The translations under genes and the position numbers were made by a program. Below the pieces are notes generated by a model. That model was not told where the DNA came from. It made no database searches and saw only the letters and a list, made by a program, of their open reading frames with translations. Shown one piece after another: positions 1 through 8,485 of a DNA stretch of 16,548 nt. The stretch is from Saprospiraceae bacterium. GTDB lineage: Bacteria > Bacteroidota > Bacteroidia > Chitinophagales > Saprospiraceae. How positions within the stretch are numbered: the first letter of the stretch is position 1; each line of letters opens with the position of its first letter. The DNA is taken from NCBI GenBank assembly GCA_016714085.1, contig JADJNW010000009.1, positions 1-16,548 on the forward strand, written 5' to 3'.

Positions 1-2449
1 TAAGTTTTTAATATTTTTTTGCTAAAAATCTTGCTTGAAATTAACCAAATAATACCACCGTTATAGAACTCAAGGCATCCAGAATCGCTACAACTACGGG
101 TGTAAAATACCCATTACTGCATAACTTAACCCAAAAAATGTATAAATAAGAAAGCCAAGGCATAAGCACAATAAACTAAATGAATGCTTTTTTGTACAAA
201 TGAAATTCTGGAAGTATTCAAATCGTCTAGAATGTAAATAGCATCGCAAGCAGGTGTAAAATTATTCGTATTTTCTGCTTAACAACACATGCCATCGCTT
301 TGCTGGAAGCGCACCCGCATCGTTTAGCCCGTCGCCAATCATTAATACTTTGCGATGTTCACAGTTGTAATTTTTTATAAAATCGGAAGGTTTATCCTGT
401 GGCTGCTGGCGAAGAATAATAATTGCGTATTTTCCAAAAACGGGTTCAAGCGCAGCGTTCGATCATTATCACCTGAAAGTAAATAAATATCATATTGATT
501 TTAAAATAATTTATAACTCTCTCTAGCCCATTTCGATATTGTTGTTGTATTTGAAAAATAGCCACGTAATGAATTATTCATTTGAATATAAACAGCTTTA
601 TCATCCGGGCATTCATGTTGTAAGAAAATGTCCATTAATGATTTAGATCCAATTTTTATAAAATCATGATCTACCATTCCTTGAATGCCTTTACCGACGC
701 TTTCCGCCCATTTTTCTACATTTGGTAAATGGTTATTATCAATTATTATATCCGTTAAGAAATATTTAATTTGTTGACTAATCGGATGTGAAGATTGATT
801 TACCAAAGCCAGTATTTTCAATGCTTCTGAAGGATGAAGCGGTTCGCCAATAAATATAATTTCACTTTGATTTCGATTCGTAATCGTACCCGTTTTATCA
901 AAAACCACCGCATTTACTTCCGCTAAAGACTCAATTACACTGGTATTTTTTAAATAAAGTTCATGTTTGCCCAGAATGCGTAAAACATTACCAAAAATAA
1001 ATGGAATCGCCAGCGCTACCGCGCAAGGACAAGCAATAATTAATACTGCCGTAAAGCATTAATCGCTTTATCAGAATCCTTTGGAAACCAATATAATAAA
1101 GCTCCAAATGCAATTAATAAAATAACCGCTGTAAAATATTTCCCGACCCGATTGGCGACCCGGCTCGCGCCAGAATCGTGCTTGGGTTTGCTAAATGCCT
1201 CATTATTCCAGAGTTGCGTGAGATAACTTTGCGACACCTTGCGTGTGAGGCTCACCTCAATGGTAGCGGCCATTTGCCGACCACCCGCGAAGATTTTTTC
1301 ACCGCTCTGCACCTTGACTGGCTCGGCTTCTCCCGTCACAAAACTGTAATCGATCTCGGCATCGCCTTTTAATAAAATACTATCAGCCGGAATCAATTCT
1401 TTATGTTTAATTAAAATTACATCTCCGGCAGCGAGCTTATCCAAGGGAACAGAGGCTTCGCCGTGTTCTGTTTTTTTATTGGCAGCGATTGGAAAATAAG
1501 ATTTATAATCCCGCTCGAAAGAAATATTATGATATGTTTTTTGCTGAAACCATTTACCTATTAATAAAAAGAAAATCAAACCCGCTAAACTATCCAAAAA
1601 TCCGGCTCCGGTTTGTGTAATAATTTCAAAGACACTGCGACCAAATAAAACGATGATTCCCAGTGCAATCGGCACGTCGATACTGAGGTTGCGCTGCGTC
1701 AGGCCTAGCCAGGCAGAGCGAAGATAGTCGCGCCCACTGTAAGCCACTACTGGTAAGGAAAGCACAATATTCAAATAGCCAAATACGCGAAAGAAAAATT
1801 CGTCGCTTGTTTTTTCCAGGCCCAGGTACTCCGGGAAACTCAATAACATGATATTGCCAAAAGCAAAACCAGCTACGCCGAGTTTATAATAAAAACTTCG
1901 ATCTATTACAGGTTTATTATTTTCATCCAAATCGCTGAGACTAATCGCAGGCGCATAGCCAATACTGGCAAGGAGTTCCACAATTTTGCGAAGCGTTATT
2001 ACATTTTCTTGATATGTAATATAAATTTCTTTTTTAATAAAATTAACTTTGGAATCCAGGATACCCTCACTGAGTTTGTACAAATTTTCCAGGAGCCAAA
2101 TGCAGGAAGCGCAATGAATTTGAGGCAAATAGAACGTTACCTTCGCTTTTGTGCCATCGGTAAAATCAATCAATCGGGCTACCACTTCGGGATCATCGAG
2201 GTAAGCATATTCCGCCTGGGTTTTGCCTTTGAGGCTAATGCCAGCGTTTTCATCCAAATCATAATATTGACATAAACCACTGGAATTCAGTATTTCATAC
2301 ACCGTTTTGCAGCCTTCGCAACAAAAATTTTTATTGTCAAAGAGGATATGCTCGTCTTTACAATCTTCGCCGCAATGATAACAGGCAGTTGTTTCCTGAT
2401 GTAAAGAAATGTTTTTTGTTTGTTTAATAGCTTGACTTGTCAAGGTCAT
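1..2449 (-). CDS. ccoI: Heavy-metal (copper) P1B-type ATPase, CcoI/FixI-like, broken by indels and running to the window edge
   Basis: Copper-exporting P-type ATPase that supplies copper for cbb3 cytochrome oxidase assembly in related organisms. Numbering from the start at 2449: an N-terminal Cys-rich zinc-finger-like segment (CYHCGEDC at about 23-30, CCEGC at about 43-47), a heavy-metal-associated domain with HCASC (about 112-116), several membrane segments, and the actuator motif TGEAEP (about 372-377). After a one-base loss near 1052 the frame changes and gives the metal-transport CPC motif (plus-strand 1020-1030 region) and the phosphorylation motif DKTGT (about 890-900). An in-frame TAA at 501-503 and several more shifts follow, yet the hinge motif GDGLNDAGAL is readable near 310-345 and final membrane helices are traceable to base 1. 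I prefer the start at 2449 over an upstream ATG at 2509, because the first 20 residues of the longer form look non-native and a TATTTTTG box lies between them. The cco genes expected next would lie beyond base 1. Family assignment is firm; the physiological substrate is inferred. Confidence 0.85.
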
Positions 2450-2465
2450 TGGATGCAATTTCGCA

Positions 2466-2473
2466 CAAAAATA
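2466..2473 (-). promoter_or_regulatory. Candidate Bacteroidota -7 box (TATTTTTG) for the copper ATPase
   Basis: TATTTTTG on the minus strand matches the TAnnTTTG -7 consensus and ends 16 bases before the ATG at 2449. No TTTG/TTG -33 box is seen 19-21 bases upstream, so the call is weak. It supports translation from 2449, because transcription from here could not cover the alternative ATG at 2509. Confidence 0.35.
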
Positions 2474-2614
2474 GACTAGACGGCTTGAGATAAGAGTGAG
2501 GAAAGTCACTGTTGGTGCTGATTCTTGTCAGTTGTAGTGGAGAAGCGGAGGCGTTCAGGAGTTTATGACCACTTAATTACTCAACTCCTAAGCTCTTCAA
2601 CTTATAAATATTTA

Positions 2615-2622
2615 TAACTTTG
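2615..2622 (+). promoter_or_regulatory. Candidate Bacteroidota -7 box (TAACTTTG) for the small membrane protein
   Basis: TAACTTTG matches TAnnTTTG exactly and lies 14 bases before the ATG at 2637, implying a very short leader. A clear -33 TTTG is missing. The box sits in the 187-base divergent intergenic region shared with the copper ATPase, which also holds an inverted repeat (AGGAGTT at 2557-2563, AACTCCT at 2583-2589). Confidence 0.4.
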
Positions 2623-2636
2623 TAAAAAGAAATATC

Positions 2637-2978
2637 ATGTTTGAAAAACGTTCTGAGCCAATGCTTTCGCGGGTTGCATTTATTGGCCGCTCGCTTCGAT
2701 TTTTTATATATTCTTTGGGCTTACTCTTTATTTCATTGGGCATTGGAATGCTTGGATATGCTTATTTTGCTGATTTAAATTGGGTAGATGCTTTCTTGAA
2801 TGCATCGATGATTCTCACCGGCATGGATCCTGATCGACGACATGAAAACCGACGCTGCCAAGCTTTTGCAGGATTTTATGCTTTATTTAGTGGCGTTGCT
2901 TTTCTTTCAATTGCTGCGGTTTTGTTTGCACCTATTGCGCATCGTTTTTTGCACGCATTGCATTTGGACGACGAATAA
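2637..2978 (+). CDS. Small ion-channel-like membrane protein with a pore-loop-like segment
   Basis: A 113-residue protein with one long hydrophobic segment at about 20-45, a short re-entrant-looking segment around 50-62 (ASMILTGM), and a second hydrophobic helix at about 78-105. The TM-loop-TM arrangement resembles a minimal pore module of the two-pore potassium-channel type; this is inference from layout and I know no function for the family. The middle is probably misread. In frame, residues 64-77 read DPDRRHENRRCQAF, but the +1 frame of the same bases (2833-2866) reads IDDMKTDAAKLF, which joins the flanks more naturally. An extra base near 2829-2832 and a lost T near 2864-2867 would explain this. 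An identical AAAAAGAAATATC stretch precedes the ATG here and at peptidase T. Confidence 0.65.
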   Translation: MFEKRSEPMLSRVAFIGRSLRFFIYSLGLLFISLGIGMLGYAYFADLNWVDAFLNASMILTGMDPDRRHENRRCQAFAGFYALFSGVAFLSIAAVLFAPIAHRFLHALHLDDE

Positions 2979-2982
2979 GTTT

Positions 2983-3031
2983 ATAGAGTTGATGTGTTGA
3001 GGAGTTTACCTTCCTCAACCCCAAACTCTAT
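2983..3031 (+). terminator. Two-tier hairpin after the small membrane protein
   Basis: Outer arms ATAGAGTT (2983-2990) and AACTCTAT (3024-3031) pair perfectly over 8 bp. Inside them, TTGAGGA (2997-3003) pairs with TCCTCAA (3012-3018). It begins 4 bases after the stop codon. There is no T-tract after it, so it may be a transcript-stabilising hairpin rather than an intrinsic terminator. Confidence 0.45.
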
Positions 3032-3108
3032 TCATCCAAAATCCCCCTATCATCTTATCACCTATCACCCAATTTCCTTATTTTCGTGCGTTTTCAAAAA
3101 GAAATATC

Positions 3109-4358
3109 ATGCAATTAAATATTCAACACACTGTCCTTGAGCGCTTTCTGCGGTATGTAAAAATTGATACCCAATCCGATCCTGAATCAAAAACCATTCC
3201 TTCCACCGAAAAGCAAAAAGACCTCGGTAAAGTACTGGTTGAAGAATTATTACAAATGGGAATTACTGATGCACATCTGGATGAATATGGCTATGTGTAT
3301 GCAACGATTCCCGCCAACACCGATAAAAAAGTGCCTGTCATTTGTTTTTGCTCGCATATGGATACCTCGCCCGATAGCAGCGGTAAAGATGTAAAGCCTT
3401 TAATTCATAAAAATTATAATGGTTCGGATATCATATTACCCGATGATTCTACTATTATTATAAAGAAATCTGAGCATCCTGATTTGCAGGATCAAATTGG
3501 CAATGATATTATAACGGCAAGTGGCACAACGCTTTTGGGCGCTGACAATAAAGCCGGGCTTGCTGAAATTATGGATGCGGCAAATTATTTAATGACACAT
3601 CCTGAAATAAAACACGGTATTATTAAAATTTTATTTACACCCGATGAAGAAATTGGTCGCGGCGTGGACAAAGCCGATATGAAAAAACTCGGCGCCGAAT
3701 TCGCTTATACCATTGATGGAGAAAAACGTGGCACGATTGAGGATGAAACCTTCTCAGCGGATGGTGTAATGCTTACCATTCATGGCGTGAGTGCGCATCC
3801 GGGCTTCGCCAAAGGCAAGATGGAAAGTGCGATCAAAGCCGCCGGTGAAATTTTAGCAAAATTGCCCAAGGATTATCTCTCTCCCGAAAGTACTTCCGGC
3901 AAAGAGGGTTTTGTGCATCCGGTGACCGTCAACGGCACGATCGAAGAAACCAAAATCAAATTTATTATCCGCGATTTTACAGATGAAAATTAAAAGAGCA
4001 CGAAGAAATATTACATGATATTGTAAAGAATGTAATGAAAGTTTATCCAAACTCCACTTTTTCTTTTGAGGTAACCGAGCAGTACCGCAATATGAAAAAG
4101 GTTTTAGATCAGCATCCGCAGGTAGTAGATTATGCGCTGGAAGCGATTCAACGCGCTGGTTTACAGCCCATTCGCAATAGCATACGCGGCGGCACCGATG
4201 GCTCGCGCCTGTCGTTTATGGGTTTGCCAACACCCAATATCTTCGCGGGCGAACACGCTTTCCACTCCAAATACGAATGGGTTTCGGTGCAGGATATGGA
4301 AAAAGCCGTGGAAACGATGATCCATCTGGCAATGATCTGGGAAGAGCGAAGCAAATGA
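3109..4358 (+). CDS. pepT: Peptidase T (tripeptide aminopeptidase, M20B), one frameshift
   Basis: Cytoplasmic zinc aminopeptidase that removes the N-terminal residue from tripeptides. M20 features in order: CSHMDTSPD with zinc ligand His83 and catalytic Asp85, GADNKAG with bridging Asp146, FTPDEEIGRG with the catalytic Glu pair 180/181, and the TIDG segment with zinc ligand Asp203. After the frame change come RGGTDGSRLS and the C-terminal zinc-ligand region GEHAFHSKYE. The break is at about 3989-3992: losing one base in the AATT run turns DEN-LKEHEE into a stop at 3991-3993, and adding a T restores one continuous frame into the 4035-4358 segment. The rebuilt length is about 416 aa against about 410 for the family. 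No clear Shine-Dalgarno sequence is present, as is common in Bacteroidota. Confidence 0.93.
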
Positions 4359-4388
4359 TTGCCCTTTGATACAAAAAGAGTCGGTTTA

Positions 4389-4599
4389 TATTCTTTGAGA
4401 ATCAAGTTAGACTCTTGGAGCATCCAATTACATTCTCCGAGAACCCAATTAGACTCTTTTTAGAATCGAACGCTACTCTTTGAGAATCGAGTTAGACTCT
4501 TTGAGAACCTAATTTGACTCTCTGAACATCCAATTCGACTCTTTTAGAATCGAACGCTACTCTCTGAGCATCCAATTGCACTCTTTGAGATACCATTTT
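4389..4599. repeat. 21-bp minisatellite, ten diverged tandem units
   Basis: Ten consecutive units of 21 bp (one of 22) with consensus GACTCTTTGAGAATCCAATTA start at 4389, 4410, 4431, 4452 (22 bp), 4474, 4495, 4516, 4537, 4558 and 4579. A partial unit follows. There is a higher-order pattern: units 4-5 and 8-9 both carry TTTTAGAATCGAACGC then TACTCT, 85 bp apart, suggesting block duplication of four units. The period is a multiple of three, but stops occur in the frames I checked on both strands (for example the TAG in unit 8 and TGA in unit 5), so it is not coding. It fills most of the 365-base gap between peptidase T and the DUF6090 genes. The rest of that gap (4600-4723) shows nothing I recognise. 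Confidence 0.9.
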
Positions 4600-4723
4600 C
4601 TCTTTAAAGGAATCCAAGCCAAAGCTTTATGATCCTTGATCGTTTATTTTTAATTCCTTATCGTGAAAAGATGACGTGGATTGTTGCTAATTATTAAATT
4701 CGTTTATAAAAACACTAATACCC

Positions 4724-5485
4724 ATGCTCCGTTTCTTCCGCAATATCCGCCGCCGCCTGCTTGAGTTAGGCAGCTTGAGAAAATACCTCGTTTACGCTAT
4801 TGGGGAAATCCTGCTGGTCGTCATTGGTATTTTGATTGCTTTGCAAGTCAATACTTGGAATCAGCAACGAATAAATCGCATTAATGAGAAATATTATCTA
4901 AACCAAATGATGAGCGATCTTGCTGCGGATAGCTTATCATTATACGGACTAAAAAAACGCATGGAAAAAGCTGATACATTAATTAATACTCTCGTAAAAG
5001 AGTTGAATACCGATGATAATCAGCAGGAATTTAATTTGGCTCTTCGAAACTATATCAATCATGTGGGCGGCTCTTTTTATGTCGAGCACAATTCAACCTA
5101 TAATGAAATGATGTCAACTGGAACGCTTGGTGTTATTGCCGACCCCAAGCTGCGGAATAAAATATTGGTCTTGTATTCTAACTTGAGTCTTTTAAAGGAA
5201 TTATTATTTCAAAATAATGAATTTTTGATGCCGATTGATCGTTCGTTGACCGCCGATCGGGGAATGGCTAAATTTTTAGAAACACAAAAACCTGTCTTTT
5301 CTCTCTACATTTCAGAGGAGGCTGTTTATGAATTAAAAGCCCTAAAACCAGAATTAGAAAGCGATGCTGCGAATTGGTATTGGGCAGTTAAAGACGTGCT
5401 GCCTGCAATTGATGCACAATTGCTTGAATTAAGAGAAATGATTACAGAAATAGATCATTATTTAAAGAAAGGAAAAAATAATTAA
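4724..5485 (+). CDS. DUF6090-type membrane-anchored protein, copy 1 (intact)
   Basis: A 253-residue protein of a family common in Bacteroidota, which I recognise as DUF6090-like; its function is unknown to me. It has a basic N-terminus (MLRFFRNIRRRLLE), one hydrophobic helix at about 24-41 (YAIGEILLVVIGILIALQ), then a long charged, mostly helical, presumably non-cytoplasmic region rich in heptad-like Leu/Ile spacing and without cysteines. It is one of the few genes here with no visible frameshift. It is followed after 19 bases by a paralogue. The first about 135 bases of the two genes are nearly identical while the rest differ, so only the membrane-anchor module is shared. Confidence 0.85.
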   Translation: MLRFFRNIRRRLLELGSLRKYLVYAIGEILLVVIGILIALQVNTWNQQRINRINEKYYLNQMMSDLAADSLSLYGLKKRMEKADTLINTLVKELNTDDNQQEFNLALRNYINHVGGSFYVEHNSTYNEMMSTGTLGVIADPKLRNKILVLYSNLSLLKELLFQNNEFLMPIDRSLTADRGMAKFLETQKPVFSLYISEEAVYELKALKPELESDAANWYWAVKDVLPAIDAQLLELREMITEIDHYLKKGKNN

Positions 5486-5504
5486 ATTAAAAACGAAACC
5501 ATAT

Positions 5505-6254
5505 ATGCTCAAATTCTTCCGCAATATCCGCCGCAGCCTGCTCGAGCCGGGCAGTTTGAGAAAATATTTCGTATATGCTATTGGAGAAATCCTGCTGGTG
5601 GTCATTGGCATTTTGATTGCTTTGCAAATTAATAATTGGAATACGCAGCAACAAGAAACGAAGGAACTGAAAGGCTTTATTAGAAATATTTCCAGCAATA
5701 TAAAATCTGACCTCAAAGAGCTTCGGACATTGAAAACTCTAAGAGACTCAACCAGAGCGTTTTCGACAAATTTTATGAACGCGGCAAATGCAGATTTCAT
5801 CAGCAAAGATGAATTTTATAGGGTATGGGACTGGACGTACAACCCTTCTAAAACCAGGTATTTCAACCCTGACCAAAGTGGATTCGAGGGGTTAAAAAAT
5901 TCGGGCTACCTAAAGTAAATTACAAGGTAAGGAATTAGAACCGAAGTTATATGAATATTACAATTTGGTCTCGAAATTATTATGGAACAAAGAAAACTAA
6001 ATACTTTCATCGAAAATCTGAGTCAGAAAGGCATGGAGCATAATATTACTCAACAACTGGATAAGTTGCGGTATCACACAGATTCCTACTCTGAAAGTTT
6101 TATGGAGGAGTCAAAAATCATCCTAGAATTGCTTAGATATCCTCCATTTACAGGTATCAATACGAGAAATAGAGACCAAAGAATGATTTCAGATTTGTAT
6201 GAAAAAATCATCCCTTTGGGGGAAGATGTAATAAGCATTTGTGAAAAGAAATAA
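5505..6254 (+). CDS. DUF6090-type membrane-anchored protein, copy 2 (split by paired indels)
   Basis: Paralogue of the preceding gene with the same start (MLKFFRNIRR), the same hydrophobic helix (about 24-41) and a divergent soluble part. A stop at 5916-5918 seems artificial. Removing one A from the AAA at 5912-5914 opens a frame reading SKLQGKELEPKLYEYYNLVS, and adding one A near 5968-5972 returns to the original frame before EQRKLNTFIENL. The rebuilt protein of about 249 aa matches the 253 aa of copy 1, which argues for one gene rather than two small ones. Copies 1 and 2 probably form a tandem operon. Confidence 0.8.
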
Positions 6255-6262
6255 AATAACCT

Positions 6263-6307
6263 ATGCTCCGTTTCTTCCGCACCATTCGCCGCTGTGGTAT
6301 AATTTAA
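6263..6307 (+). pseudogene. Remnant of a third DUF6090 copy (14 codons)
   Basis: Nine bases after copy 2, ATGCTCCGTTTCTTCCGC repeats the first 18 bases of copy 1 exactly and encodes MLRFFRTIRR. Similarity then stops abruptly and a TAA follows at 6305-6307. This looks like the 5' stub left when a third tandem copy was deleted or recombined away. A functional 14-residue peptide is possible but has no support. Confidence 0.6.
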
Positions 6308-6337
6308 AGCGGTTTTCGGAAGCAAAAGCAAAAAGAG

Positions 6338-6365
6338 GGTTGACGCCATTTATCAAGCGCCAACC
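6338..6365. terminator. Hairpin between convergent genes, possible bidirectional terminator
   Basis: GGTTGACGC (6338-6346) pairs with GCGCCAACC (6357-6365) with one mismatch and a 10-base loop. It is flanked by A-rich sequence on the left and CTTTACTT on the right. It lies between the plus-strand DUF6090 cluster and the minus-strand hydroxylase gene. Confidence 0.35.
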
Positions 6366-6468
6366 TTTACTTATTATAAATGCGTGTTTGAAACGTTATA
6401 AACAGGTTTTAATCAATTAATTATAAACTATCGACTGCCAACTATTGACTGCGTACTGATATTATTTA

Positions 6469-7228
6469 CTACTTTTCAATGGATTTATTAATGTCTTTAA
6501 ACAGGAGCATCTCGCTTATTTTATCGGAAGCCCCTCGGTAAAAGCCGGTTTCGTGTTCGTACTTTTCGATTGTTGAAAGTGCCAAACAAAATATCAAACA
6601 AGGGCAAATCCGAATAATTAAAACCGTGAATGCCTTTGGCGTGGTGCACGGTGTGGCTCTCGGGTCGCTGAATGAAGTAGCCGAGCCACCGCGGCGTCTT
6701 GATATTAGCGTGTTGGAAAACGCTAAAGAAATTAGTCACCAGCAATACTACGGTAGTCGCCTGCGGCGAAATCCCAATCAATAAGACAAAACAAATACTG
6801 CCAAGCATCGTGAATCCGATCATGTCCATTGGACTGAAGAAAAAGCGCCATACGTACTAGGCGTTCCGCGCTATGATGCATCTGATGGAAAGTGCGCCAT
6901 AAAGCATTATTGCGGTGCATACTGCGATGCCATAACATACATTCCGAATTCATATAATAACACCGCTGCTACTGCGCCTCGGATCGTTCCCAAACCTGTA
7001 AGATCAAGCAAGCGATAGGGTTCTAAAAGTGGATTGATAAACATGGGCAAATAAGAGGATAAATAAAAGAATACAAAAAATGAAATAATCCCCTTGATTT
7101 GCCAGAATTTCACATAAGGTAATGGTCGAGCCGGGAATAAAGCTTCCCAGACTGATGAGTACTGCGTACATCGCTATTACCGAGAGCGATATGCGGGGGT
7201 CGAGCAAAATTTCAATTGGTGACGGCAT
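6469..7228 (-). CDS. Fatty acid hydroxylase / sterol desaturase family membrane enzyme, several frameshifts
   Basis: Integral-membrane di-iron oxygenase family (fatty acid hydroxylase superfamily). The natural substrate cannot be told from sequence. The rebuilt protein (about 253 aa) starts MPSPIEILLDPRIS at 7228. It has hydrophobic helices in the first 110 residues and the histidine clusters HRSMH, HQMHH and HTVHH, matching the family pattern HX3H...HX2HH...HX2HH that ligates the iron pair. Frame changes are needed near 7110-7130, 6935-6945, 6850-6860 and 6572-6580. Across each break the protein reads on sensibly (for example FGMYV-WHRSMH and ERL-(D)TYGAFFFSPMDM). After the last break it ends YEHETGFYRGASDKISEM and on to a TAG at 6469-6471. 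Confidence 0.85.
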
Positions 7229-7286
7229 GATTTAATGTTTTTAGGTTTTTTGAAAAAATTTGAGTGTCGGGTGAATGAGTAATCAG

Positions 7287-7321
7287 TAGCTATGGCGTAT
7301 TTCTAAAATGTGCCATAGCTA
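7287..7321. repeat. 35-bp palindrome 3' of the alpha/beta hydrolase gene
   Basis: Arms of 16 bases separated by CTA: TAGCTATGGCGTATTT and AAATGTGCCATAGCTA. The outer ten and inner four pairs are Watson-Crick and two are G-T wobbles if transcribed from the plus strand. It lies 3 bases past the hydrolase stop and upstream of the hydroxylase start, so it could act as a terminator or mRNA-end hairpin, though no T-run follows. Its core is related to the palindrome at 8393-8415, which suggests a REP-like dispersed element. Confidence 0.7.
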
Positions 7322-7323
7322 TA

Positions 7324-8357
7324 TTAATTCAGAAAATTCCTTACTGCTTCGCTGATACGTTCTTTTTCGCAAGCAAAAGCATAATGTCCACAATTGGTAT
7401 CTAATTCTAATAACTTAGCATTCATCAATTTTGCCAATGCAATAGAGGAGAGCGGTGACAGCGTTTGATCTTGATTCGCTATGGTAATCAGTGCCGCTCC
7501 TTTGAAGCGTTTGGCGGCTATCTCAAGAGAGTCTTCGCATTCATTTGTGACATTATGCTTTCCAATCGCTTTCATTTGGCTCAGCAAATCGCGTAATTTG
7601 TAGTTAGAAGCCTCTTTTTCAATTGCTTTCAAGAAATTTGGTAACGCATTTGGTGAAGCGTTTTCTTTGACGATAAGCAGGCGTAAAGCCTGTTAAATAT
7701 TCAAGTTCCAAAGCCAAAGCAGTAATTTCAGGGCAATCCGCATCCTGACATTGTTCCATTATTTTAGAAAAAAGATCGAAGAGCAATAAATCTTGGGAAC
7801 TCAGTAAAGGCGAACCAACAATTGGCGCTGCCTTGTCAAAAAATCAGGGTAACTCATCATCCATTGAAATGTCTGCATTCCACCCATTGAAATGCCTGTA
7901 ACGGCATACAAATGCTTGATTCCAAGTTTTTCGGTAAGCATTTGATATTGAGCATCTACCATATCTTTGATCGAAAACTCAGGAAACAATTTACCCGGCT
8001 GGCTCACACTATTGGATGGTGACGATGAAACCCCATCGCCAAAGGCATCCACGATCACGACAAAATACTTGATAGTGTCTAGCATTTGGTCTTCTCCGAT
8101 GTAGCCAATCAAACTTGCACTGTACCGCCATAATAAGTTGGAAATAAAATGGCATTTGATTTCATGGCATTCAACTTGCCAAAAGTTCGGTAGCCAATTT
8201 TACAATCCTTAATTACTTGTCCATTTTGCAATGGAAAATCGCCGATATTTGCGAATTGTAATTGCCCTTGGGCAATACTTAGTTTTGATGATAGGAAGAA
8301 GCCAAGCAGCAGCAATATCTGCCACTCGATTCCCAGAATCGCTTTGTTAACCTTCAT
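7324..8357 (-). CDS. Exported alpha/beta hydrolase, homoserine O-acetyltransferase-like fold, several frameshifts
   Basis: The start at 8357 gives a signal-peptide-like N-terminus (MKVNKAILGIEWQ, then a hydrophobic LLLLGFF core and SIAQG). The mature part resembles the MetX-like branch of alpha/beta hydrolases: IGYRTFGKLN, ILFPTYYGGT, then IGEDQMLDT. The nucleophile elbow is GISMGGMQ (Ser), the acid is in ANQDQTLSP (Asp), and the base is in NCGHYAF (His), so a full catalytic triad is visible. Frameshifts fall near 8110, 7838 and 7660-7675. The bridging segment (GSPLLSSQDLLLFDLFSKIM) reads well in the intermediate frame. The export signal argues against a role as cytoplasmic MetX in methionine synthesis; a secreted or periplasmic esterase or acyltransferase is more likely. 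Rebuilt length is about 345 aa. Confidence 0.8.
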
Positions 8358-8392
8358 AATGTTTTTATGTTACGGGTGATTTCAATTAATTG

Positions 8393-8415
8393 TAGCACAT
8401 TTATAAAATGCGCCA
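8393..8415. repeat. 23-bp palindrome between the TPR gene and the alpha/beta hydrolase
   Basis: On the minus strand it reads TGGCGCATTT, TAT, AAATGTGCTA. All ten arm positions pair, two as G-U wobbles, around a 3-base loop. It matches 18 of 23 positions of the core of the 7287-7321 palindrome, and three of the five differences are in the loop. It lies 3' of the TPR gene and 5' of the hydrolase gene. Confidence 0.6.
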
Positions 8416-8485
8416 CATTTTCATTTACTTAATAAGCGTAAGGATAAAACTTACATCGTAAGTTGGAAGAACGAGATGTAAAAAA

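Noticed and set aside
501..1055. Programmed frameshifting or stop-codon recoding in the copper ATPase
   Set aside because: The breaks have no slippery site with downstream structure, lie throughout the gene, and share the homopolymer pattern seen in every other gene here; sequence error is simpler.
4389..4599. Possible CRISPR array
   Set aside because: The units are contiguous 21-mers with no unique spacers and the units themselves diverge, so this is a tandem repeat.
4389..4599. Heptad-repeat protein coded by the 21-bp repeat
   Set aside because: Stops interrupt the frames checked on both strands (TGA and TAG on plus, TAA on minus), one unit is 22 bp, and there is no start context.
6086..6349. 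Minus-strand 87-codon open frame
   Set aside because: It overlaps the DUF6090 copy 2 end and the third-copy remnant on the opposite strand and has no recognisable protein character.
6388..6402. Another attC-like end at GAAACGTTATAAAC
   Set aside because: Only the short core AAACGTTA matches, with no partner arm at 125 bases and no gene at the right place.
7324..8357. Calling the alpha/beta hydrolase metX (homoserine O-acetyltransferase)
   Set aside because: It has an export signal and lacks a methionine-gene neighbourhood; only the fold and triad are supported.
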